Assembly: GCA_022865365.1 (NCBI GenBank)
Contig: JALHSW010000503.1
Span: 1-7,590, forward strand
Length of the DNA stretch: 7,590 bases
Direction of reading: 5' to 3'
DNA from: Acidimicrobiia bacterium
GTDB lineage: Bacteria > Actinomycetota > Acidimicrobiia > IMCC26256 > PALSA-555
In this document: piece after piece, positions 1-4,737 of the stretch
Position numbering within the stretch: position 1 is the stretch's first letter
How the letters are laid out: each line of letters begins with the position of its first letter
Program-made: the position numbers and the translations under genes
Notes under the pieces: model-generated
Databases searched by the model: none
Told to the model about the DNA's origin: nothing
The model's input: the letters and a program-made list of their open reading frames with translations, nothing else

Positions 1-194
1 CCGACGGCGACGGTCTCGCCCGATGGCAGCGCCGCCTCGACCCCCTCTGGCAACGGGTCGCGGGAGGCTGTCACCTCAGCCGCAACATCGTGCAGATGCT
101 CGCCGCGGCCCGCTTTCGCGTCTCGGATCTCGAGACGCTCGAACCTCGCCGCACGGGCCCGATCAAGCCGTTCCGAATGGGAGTCGCTGCATGA
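1..194 (+). CDS. SAM-dependent methyltransferase, C-terminal fragment
   Basis: The frame beginning at base 3 is open from the left edge to a TGA at 192-194 and gives 63 residues. It holds the pattern WQRRLDPLWQRVAGGCHLSR, then NIVQMLAAARFRVSDLE, and ends FRMGVAA. This resembles the C-terminal end of UbiE/class I methyltransferases that act on small molecules: an R-x-DP-W region, a G-C-H-L segment, then an 'aaGF.v..le' strand before the last beta hairpin. The SAM-binding motifs (GxGxG) would lie upstream, outside the window, so activity and substrate cannot be judged. The stop overlaps the next gene's start as ATGA (191-194), which suggests co-transcription and translational coupling. The family call comes from tail resemblance only. 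The other plus frame across this stretch is open but gives an Arg/Pro-rich non-protein-like sequence. Confidence 0.7.
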   Translation, partial: DGDGLARWQRRLDPLWQRVAGGCHLSRNIVQMLAAARFRVSDLETLEPRRTGPIKPFRMGVAA

Positions 195-892
195 GCGCTC
201 GTCAGGGTGCCGTAGGAACGCTCGCGCTGATCGGCGGTGGGGAGTTCCGCGAAGGGTGCCAGACGTTCGACGCCGAGCTGCTCGCGACCGCGGGGACGAA
301 GGAAGTCGTCGTGTTGCCGTCGGCCGCGGCATTCGAGAATCCGAACCGGGTCATCGAGCGGGCGACGAGCCATTTCGAGGGCCTGGGCGCGAAGGTGAAG
401 CCGCTGATGGTGCTGCACCGCGCCGAGGCAGAGGACCCCAAGCTCGTCGAGGCGGTTCGGCGCGCGCGCCTCGTCTACCTCTCCGACGGTTCGCCGCTGC
501 ACCTGCGCTCGGTGCTCAAGGCATCGCTGCTCTGGGACGCGATCCTCGCGTCGTACCACGCGGGTGGTGTGCTCGCTGCGTCTGGTGCGGGCGCCACGCT
601 CGTGTGTGATCCGATGGTGGATCCCCGCGGTGGCGCGTACACGGTCGGACTCGGTGTCGTGAGTGATCTCGCGGTGTTCCCGTACCACGGCACCGCCGCC
701 GGTCACTTGCGTGCACGATCGCTCGACCTGCTCCCCCCTTCGGCCAAGCTCGTCGGCATCGAGGAGGAGACCGCGCTCATCCGGGATCCTTCCGGTGCGT
801 GGCGCGTCGCCGGCGTCGGCGTGGTCAGCGTGTACGACGGGAGTACGTCCATCGACCACAAGTCCGGCGCTTCGATCCCCGATCTTCCCTGA
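191..892 (+). CDS. Class I glutamine amidotransferase-like / peptidase S51-like protein, probable loss of the nucleophile
   Basis: This 233-residue protein fits the type 1 glutamine amidotransferase-like fold shared with peptidase S51 (cyanophycinase, dipeptidase E). It has an N-terminal strand with LALIGGGEF (11-19), a strand VVVLPSAAA (39-47), a strand VYLSDGSP (95-102) where family members usually have a GGDP/GGNQ-type loop, and a nucleophile-elbow region LAASGAGAT (128-136). A typical C-terminal part follows, LVGIEEETALI (187-197), then a beta hairpin ending VVSVYDG. In active members the elbow reads G-x-S-A-G-A. Here the Ser position is Gly132, with a Ser one residue earlier, so hydrolase activity is doubtful and the protein may be a non-catalytic homologue. 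The ATG at 191 is chosen because it overlaps the methyltransferase stop (ATGA) and the conserved first strand follows closely. An upstream ATG at 23 would add 56 non-conserved residues. No signal peptide is visible, so it is probably cytoplasmic. Substrate unknown. Confidence 0.8.
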   Translation: MSARQGAVGTLALIGGGEFREGCQTFDAELLATAGTKEVVVLPSAAAFENPNRVIERATSHFEGLGAKVKPLMVLHRAEAEDPKLVEAVRRARLVYLSDGSPLHLRSVLKASLLWDAILASYHAGGVLAASGAGATLVCDPMVDPRGGAYTVGLGVVSDLAVFPYHGTAAGHLRARSLDLLPPSAKLVGIEEETALIRDPSGAWRVAGVGVVSVYDGSTSIDHKSGASIPDLP

Positions 893-935
893 TTCGCAGC
901 GCGACCCGGCTCAACGAGGGGTTCGAGGAGGGCGA

Positions 936-1718
936 TCAGGGAGCGCTGGACGGCGGGACGACCCCCTTCGTGGTGATCGTGACCTTCTTCATCGTGACCG
1001 GCTTGGTGAGCGCACCGTCGCCGCTCTTGGGCGCGAGCCTCTCGATGTTGTTCGCGACCTTCTGGCCGCTGGTGACCGTCCCGATGATGGCGTAGTCCGG
1101 CGGGAGCGAGGAGCTCCCGGCACCGGTGACGATGAAGAACTGCGAGCTCGCGGTCCCTGCCGGCTCAGACCCTTTCTTTGCCCATACCACCGTGCCGACC
1201 GGGTAGGTCGGCGTCGCGGTCGGTACCTCGGCCTGCACCGTGTAGCCCGGTCCACCTTCGGTGGTCTGGTCGGGGCTCCCGGTCTGGATCAAGTAGTCCT
1301 TCGAGGCCCGGAGGACGGCGAGGTCGTCGTAGAAGCCGAGCTGGGCGAGGGACACGAAGTTGTTTGCCGAGATCGGGTACTGCTGCGCGTCGACCGCAAC
1401 CTCGATCGTGCCGCAGGTCGTGTCGATCGTCGCCGAGTAGGCCTGGGTCGTGTCGATCGTCTGCGCCGGGGCGGTGAGACCGGCGTCCTTGACCGGCGGC
1501 GTCTTGACTGAAGCGCACGTCCCGCCGGCGGCGCTCGAGCCGTTGTCGCTGCTGCTGGTGAGACTCAGCACGACGCCGAGGATGATGATCGGTACGGCGA
1601 TGATCGCGAAGGTGCGAGCCGTCTTCCACAGACGACGCCGCTTCGCGAGCTGCAACTCGTACTCGCGGCGCTGCTCTCGGTTCTGGCGCTGACGCTCGCG
1701 CTTGTTGGCCTTGGACAC
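936..1718 (-). CDS. Membrane-anchored cyclophilin-type peptidyl-prolyl cis-trans isomerase homologue
   Basis: The predicted product has 260 residues. It starts with a very basic, Gln/Arg-rich cytoplasmic stretch (1-35, SKANKRERQRQNREQRR) and one transmembrane helix (about 34-53, FAIIAVPIIILGVVLSL). A Ser/Gly linker follows, then a cyclophilin domain (about 92-250) exposed outside the membrane. Cyclophilin landmarks are NNFVSLAQLGFYDDL (119-133), IQTGSP (144-149), GGPGY (155-159), the strand GTVVWAK (175-181), SSQFFIVTG (191-199) and LPPDYAIIGTV (205-215). Arg137, Gln145, Gln193 and Phe195 match residues of the canonical proline-binding pocket. The usual FHR is VLR, the Phe-Met pair before Gln is Tyr-Leu, and the usual His near the end of the pocket is absent. 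Catalysis may therefore be weak, and the protein may be an extracytoplasmic chaperone. The GTG at 1718 is preferred because the basic N-terminus typical of actinobacterial homologues begins there. It is divergent from lysC and convergent with the S51-like gene. Confidence 0.85.
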   Translation of the reverse strand: MSKANKRERQRQNREQRREYELQLAKRRRLWKTARTFAIIAVPIIILGVVLSLTSSSDNGSSAAGGTCASVKTPPVKDAGLTAPAQTIDTTQAYSATIDTTCGTIEVAVDAQQYPISANNFVSLAQLGFYDDLAVLRASKDYLIQTGSPDQTTEGGPGYTVQAEVPTATPTYPVGTVVWAKKGSEPAGTASSQFFIVTGAGSSSLPPDYAIIGTVTSGQKVANNIERLAPKSGDGALTKPVTMKKVTITTKGVVPPSSAP

Positions 1719-1726
1719 GGCTCGGG

Positions 1727-1732
1727 AGTCTA
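1727..1732 (-). promoter_or_regulatory. Putative -10 element (leaderless) for the cyclophilin gene
   Basis: On the minus strand TAGACT fits the actinobacterial -10 consensus TANNNT. It ends 8 nt before the GTG start at 1718, so transcription would begin at or beside the start codon. No Shine-Dalgarno sequence is visible before this GTG, as expected for a leaderless mRNA. I see no good -35 element. Confidence 0.35.
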
Positions 1733-1793
1733 TGTTCCCGCTCCGCACCTCCGCAGTTCGCCAAACGATGACGCTGCACCCGAGGCCCACCGG

Positions 1794-1799
1794 TACCAT
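1794..1799 (+). promoter_or_regulatory. Putative -10 element (leaderless) for lysC-asd
   Basis: TACCAT fits TANNNT and ends 8 nt before the GTG at 1808, the same geometry as the divergent cyclophilin gene. A transcript from here would start near 1806-1808 and would not include the alternative ATG at 1802. No ribosome-binding site precedes either start. The -35 region is weak (ATGACG at 1768-1773 is a poor match with a spacer of 20). Confidence 0.35.
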
Positions 1800-1807
1800 C
1801 GATGGTC

Positions 1808-3028
1808 GTGAGCCTCGTCGTGCAGAAGTACGGCGGCACCTCCGTGGCCGACCCCGATCGGATCAAGGCGGTCGCCGACCACATCGTGGCGACCCGCCGG
1901 GCCGGCAAGGATGTCGTGGTCGTCGTCTCCGCGATGGGCAAGACCACCGACGATCTCGAGCATCTTGCGCACGAGGTCTCGACGGTGCCGGACGGGCGCG
2001 AGATGGACATGCTCCTCACCGCGGGTGAGCGCATCTCGATCGCGCTCCTGTGCATGGCGATCATCGACCGTGGTGAGCACGCGGTCAGCTTCACGGGGTC
2101 CCAGGCCGGGATCCTCACCGATACGGCGCACCGCAAGGCGAAGATCCTCGAGATCAAGGCCGACCGCCTGCGCGACGCCGTCACGGACGGGTCGATCGCG
2201 GTCGTGGCCGGCTTCCAGGGAGTGTCCACGACCTCCGACATCACGACGCTCGGTCGCGGCGGATCCGACACGACCGCGGTCGCGCTCGCGGCGGCGCTCG
2301 ACGCCGAGGTCTGTGAGATCTACACCGATGTCGCGGGCGTCTTCACGGCCGACCCGCGCGTCGTTCCGACCGCACGCAAGCTCGACCGAGTCTCCTACGA
2401 AGAGATGCTCGACATGTCGGCGACCGGCGGCCGAGTGCTGGCCCTGCGTTCGGTCGAGTTCGCGCGAAATCACGATGTGCCCGTCCACGTGCGTTCGAGC
2501 TTCACGTGGGAGCCGGGCACCTGGGTCGTACAGGAGGACGAGGTCATGGAGCAAGCGATCATCTCGGGGGTCACCCACGACCTGAGCGAGGCCAAGATCA
2601 CGATCACGCACGTGCCGGACCGCCCCGGGATCGCGGCGCGACTGTTCCGAGCACTGGCCGACGACTCGGTCAACGTCGACATGATCGTGCAGAACGTCTC
2701 GACCGAGGGCCACACCGACATCTCGTTCACGGTTCCGAGAGACGATGTCGCGCGTACCCAGAAGGCCGTCGAGCAGATCGTCGACGACCTCGAAGCGAGC
2801 GGCTTCTCGGCCGACGAGAACGTCGGACGGGTGTCGCTCGTCGGAGCCGGGATGAAGACCCATCCTGGGGTCGCGGCGGCGATGTTCGAGACGCTCGCGC
2901 AGGAGGGCGTCAACATCGAGATGATCTCGACCTCGTCGATCCGGATCTCGTGCGTCGTGGCGTCCGAAGACGTCGAGCGAGCGGTGCGGGTCCTGCACGT
3001 CGCGTTCGAGCTGGGTGACGACGGATGA
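1808..3028 (+). CDS. lysC: Aspartate kinase (aspartokinase), alpha subunit with C-terminal ACT domains
   Basis: Cytoplasmic enzyme that phosphorylates L-aspartate to 4-phospho-L-aspartate with ATP, the entry to Lys, Thr, Met and diaminopimelate synthesis. It has 406 residues from the GTG at 1808, close to the usual length of about 400-420. The amino-acid kinase domain (about 1-230) has KYGGTSV at 7-13, the TAGER segment near 71-75, SFTGSQAGILTD near 94-105, GRGGSDTTAVALA near 149-161 and TDVAGVFTADPR at 173-184. Two ACT domains follow. One has SVNVDMIVQN at about 287-296. The other has GVNIEMISTSSIRIS from about 367, with the ACT ligand-binding signature expected for feedback control by Lys and/or Thr. 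An internal AGGAGG/ATG at 2532-2548 suggests a separate 160-residue beta subunit. ATG at 1802 would add only two residues; GTG 1808 is preferred because it gives the familiar start MSLVVQKYGG and fits a leaderless promoter. The gene ends in the first unit of a tandem repeat leading to asd. Confidence 0.97.
   Translation: MSLVVQKYGGTSVADPDRIKAVADHIVATRRAGKDVVVVVSAMGKTTDDLEHLAHEVSTVPDGREMDMLLTAGERISIALLCMAIIDRGEHAVSFTGSQAGILTDTAHRKAKILEIKADRLRDAVTDGSIAVVAGFQGVSTTSDITTLGRGGSDTTAVALAAALDAEVCEIYTDVAGVFTADPRVVPTARKLDRVSYEEMLDMSATGGRVLALRSVEFARNHDVPVHVRSSFTWEPGTWVVQEDEVMEQAIISGVTHDLSEAKITITHVPDRPGIAARLFRALADDSVNVDMIVQNVSTEGHTDISFTVPRDDVARTQKAVEQIVDDLEASGFSADENVGRVSLVGAGMKTHPGVAAAMFETLAQEGVNIEMISTSSIRISCVVASEDVERAVRVLHVAFELGDDG
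2532..2548 (+). promoter_or_regulatory. Internal ribosome-binding site and start for the LysC beta subunit
   Basis: AGGAGG at 2532-2537 is a perfect Shine-Dalgarno core, and 8 nt later an in-frame ATG (2546-2548, Met247 of LysC) opens MEQAIISGV. The product to 3028 would be 160 residues holding just the two ACT domains. Corynebacterium and Bacillus aspartokinases of the alpha2beta2 type make their regulatory beta chain this way from an in-frame internal start at the same domain boundary. This is the strongest Shine-Dalgarno match I noticed in the window, although it lies inside a coding region. Confidence 0.6.
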
Positions 3029-3078
3029 AGGTCGACGGATGAGGGTCGACGGATGAAGGTCGGCGGATGAGGGTCGCG
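3023..3078 (+). repeat. Four 14-bp tandem repeats forming a chain of ATGA stop/starts between lysC and asd
   Basis: The units are GGATGAAGGTCGAC (3023-3036), GGATGAGGGTCGAC (3037-3050), GGATGAAGGTCGGC (3051-3064) and GGATGAGGGTCGCG (3065-3078). Each carries ATGA plus a GAAGG or GAGGG that can act as a Shine-Dalgarno for the next ATG. The lysC TGA (3026-3028) lies in unit 1 and the asd ATG (3067-3069) in unit 4. ATGs at 3025, 3039 and 3053 each open a five-codon frame (M-K/R-V-D/G-G) whose TGA overlaps the next ATG. Units 1 and 3, and 2 and 4, are the most alike, so a 28-bp doubling on top of the 14-bp period is likely. The whole is an expanded form of an ordinary ATGA gene overlap. Confidence 0.9.
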
Positions 3079-4089
3079 GTCGTGGGTGCGACGGGGCTCG
3101 TCGGTGCCGAGATGCTGCGCATCCTCGAGCAGCGTTCGTTCCCCGTCGACGAGCTGCGGGTGTTCGCATCGGCTCGCTCCGAGGGTCGCAAGCTCGAGTT
3201 CGGTGGTGGTGAGGTCGCGTGCGAGGTGCTGCGCGACGGGTGCTTCGCGGGTCTCGACCTCGTCATCGTCGACGTCGAGGACGACCTCGCGCTCGAGTGG
3301 GCCCCGCAGGCCGTAGCCGCCGGCGCGAAGGTGGTCGACAACTCTGCCGCGTTCCGGATGGATCCCGACGTACCCCTCGTCGTCGCCGAGGTGAACCCCG
3401 ACGACGTGCACGACGCACCGAAGGGGATCATCTCGTGCCCGAACTGCACGACGATGGTGCTGGTGACCGCGCTCGCCCCGCTGCACCGAGCCGCCGGGAT
3501 CGAACGGCTCGTCGTGTCGACGTACCAGTCGGTCTCGGGGGCCGGGCAGGCAGGGATGCACGAGCTCGCCGGCCAGTGGACGAAATGGGCCGGCGAGGAA
3601 GACATGCTGCGCCGCGCTGCGGTCACACCCGGAGCGCTCGAGTCCGGCGACGTGTGGGACCGGCCGATCGCCGGGAACGTGATCCCGCTCGCCGGCTCGA
3701 TTCGCGAGCTGGGCTACACGTCGGAAGAGTGGAAGCTCGTGCACGAGAGTCGCAAGATCCTGCACGCACCCGATCTCCGGGTGAGCGGTACGTGCGTGCG
3801 TGTCCCCGTGTATGTCGGCCACGCGATGAGCGCGAACGTCGAGTTCCGGCGCCCGCTGGGCCGAGACAAGGCAACGGCGCTGCTCGCCTCGGCGCCCGGC
3901 GTCGCGCTGGTCGACGGTGGCAGCGGTGCACCCACCGCGCTCGAGGGGGCAGGGATCGATCCGGTGCTCGTCGGGCGACTGCGCGAGGACCCGTCGCAGG
4001 AGAACACGCTGAACCTCTGGGTGACCGGGGACAACCTGCGCAAGGGCGCCGCCCTCAACGCGGTGCAGCTCGCCGAGCTGCTGCCCTGA
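3067..4089 (+). CDS. asd: Aspartate-semialdehyde dehydrogenase
   Basis: Reduces 4-phospho-L-aspartate with NADPH to L-aspartate 4-semialdehyde and phosphate, the step after LysC, in the cytoplasm. It has 340 residues, normal for the family. The N-terminal dinucleotide-binding domain starts VAVVGATGLVG (3-13). FRMDPDVPLVVAEVNPDD (97-114) is the conserved link to the catalytic domain. The active-site motif SCPNCTTM (123-130) places the thioester-forming Cys at 127. TYQSVSGAG (152-160) carries Gln154, and CVRVPVYVGHAMSANVEF (243-260) supplies Arg245 and the catalytic His252. The C-terminus has NLWVTGDNLRKGAALNAVQLAE, the usual end. The ATG at 3067 lies in the fourth copy of the 14-bp repeat, preceded by GAAGG at 3055-3059, 7 nt away. 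It is the only one of the repeat ATGs that stays open. Probably co-transcribed and translationally coupled with lysC. Confidence 0.97.
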   Translation: MRVAVVGATGLVGAEMLRILEQRSFPVDELRVFASARSEGRKLEFGGGEVACEVLRDGCFAGLDLVIVDVEDDLALEWAPQAVAAGAKVVDNSAAFRMDPDVPLVVAEVNPDDVHDAPKGIISCPNCTTMVLVTALAPLHRAAGIERLVVSTYQSVSGAGQAGMHELAGQWTKWAGEEDMLRRAAVTPGALESGDVWDRPIAGNVIPLAGSIRELGYTSEEWKLVHESRKILHAPDLRVSGTCVRVPVYVGHAMSANVEFRRPLGRDKATALLASAPGVALVDGGSGAPTALEGAGIDPVLVGRLREDPSQENTLNLWVTGDNLRKGAALNAVQLAELLP

Positions 4090-4188
4090 TCGCCGAGCGA
4101 GCGGCGAAACGCCGAACGGGGTCGACCATGGTCCAAGAAATCCGATGTCGCGCTCAACATTCCCGGTGTCTTGTGACTTGAGGGTGGT
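4090..4188 (+). other. asd-sigma intergenic region: stem-loop and overlapping palindromes
   Basis: These 99 bases have no gene. Right after the asd stop, TCGCCG (4090-4095) and CGGCGA (4102-4107) form a perfect 6-bp stem with a 6-nt loop. No T-run follows, so it is a poor intrinsic terminator at best. Further on, GGTCGACC (4120-4127) and GACCATGGTC (4124-4133) are perfect palindromes that share four bases, a possible operator or processing site 56 nt before the sigma start. GAGGG (4180-4184) lies 4 nt from the GTG at 4189 and is the likely, rather close, ribosome-binding site. I could not recognise a convincing promoter; a GAAC at 4114-4117 has no matching -10 at ECF spacing. Confidence 0.4.
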
Positions 4189-4737
4189 GTGACCGAGGAT
4201 CAGGCTCTTGCGTTGCCCGGCGGGTCCAGTGAGCCGCCTGGTTTCGAGTCCTGGTACGTGCGTGAGCACCCTCGTCTCGTGACGGTCCTCTCCGCGATGC
4301 TCGCGGGCGATCACGCGACGGCTGCCGAGCTCGCCGACGAGACCTGTGCCCGCGCGCTCGAGCGGTGGGATCGTGTCGGGCGGATGGCTTCACCAGGCGG
4401 CTGGGCCTACCGGGTCGCCTGCAACCTCGGGAGGCGCCGCTTCCGGCGAGCGCGCCGCGAGGCAGACGCGATCCGTCTGGTGGGCGCGACCCACGATGCT
4501 CCGGCGCCCGACTGGAGCCTCGACGTGCGCGCCGCGGTCGAGTCGCTCCCGCCGCGCGAGCGAGAGGCGGTGATGTTGCGCTACGTCGCCGACCTCACCC
4601 AACAGGACATTGCCCGCGTGATGCATGTCACGCCCGGCGCTGTCGCCGCCAGCCTCCACGCGGGCAGGGAGAAGCTGGCTCGTCTGCTCGCCGACACTGA
4701 TGCGGCCCTCGATCCCCGAGAGGTTCCCCATGGATGA
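4189..4737 (+). CDS. ECF-type RNA polymerase sigma factor (sigma-70 family)
   Basis: This 182-residue protein has the two-domain layout of extracytoplasmic-function sigma factors. Sigma region 2 spans about 19-90 (FESWYVREHPRLVTVLSAML, then A-x-ELADETCARALERWDRV, SPGGWAYRVACNLGRRRFRR). Sigma region 4 spans about 112-168 (VESLPPREREAVMLRYVADL, the helix-turn-helix TQQDIARVMHVTPGAVAASL, then HAGREKLARLL). It should direct RNA polymerase to a small regulon. The sequence style is near the SigE-like ECF proteins of actinobacteria, but I cannot fix the ECF group. The GTG at 4189 follows GAGGG by 4 nt; no other in-frame start lies close. Its last 8 nt overlap the start of the membrane protein gene downstream, so the two are almost certainly one operon and the neighbour is the expected regulator. 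Confidence 0.93.
   Translation: MTEDQALALPGGSSEPPGFESWYVREHPRLVTVLSAMLAGDHATAAELADETCARALERWDRVGRMASPGGWAYRVACNLGRRRFRRARREADAIRLVGATHDAPAPDWSLDVRAAVESLPPREREAVMLRYVADLTQQDIARVMHVTPGAVAASLHAGREKLARLLADTDAALDPREVPHG

Noticed and set aside
23..190. A 56-residue N-terminal extension of the S51-like protein from the ATG at 23
   Set aside because: It is Arg/Pro-rich without family resemblance and overlaps the methyltransferase tail, which is protein-like in another frame and ends at 194.
1719..1799. A 27-residue N-terminal extension of the cyclophilin gene from the ATG at 1799
   Set aside because: The extension would cover the whole divergent promoter region; the basic N-terminus typical of the family starts at GTG 1718.
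1165..2271. A 368-residue open frame on the minus strand across the cyclophilin gene and lysC
   Set aside because: It runs through the divergent promoter region and out of frame with the cyclophilin gene; its composition is that of a shadow frame.
3023..3078. A CRISPR-like or integration-site origin for the 14-bp repeats
   Set aside because: The units are directly adjacent without spacers and each fits the lysC end / asd start, so local duplication of the gene junction explains them.
4090..4107. A rho-independent terminator after asd
   Set aside because: The 6-bp stem is perfect, but no T-run follows and the stem is short; kept only as a stem-loop in the intergenic entry.
2470..4314. A 614-residue open frame on the minus strand opposite lysC and asd
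   Set aside because: Its translation is rich in Arg, His and Asp with no recognisable domain. It is the mirror of two certain genes in high-GC DNA, and its repeated peptide only reflects the 14-bp DNA repeat.
4625..4729. A 35-residue N-terminal extension of the sigma-partner protein from an ATG at 4625
   Set aside because: It lies fully inside the sigma gene. The ATG at 4730 has a good GAGAGG site and gives the usual short overlap.
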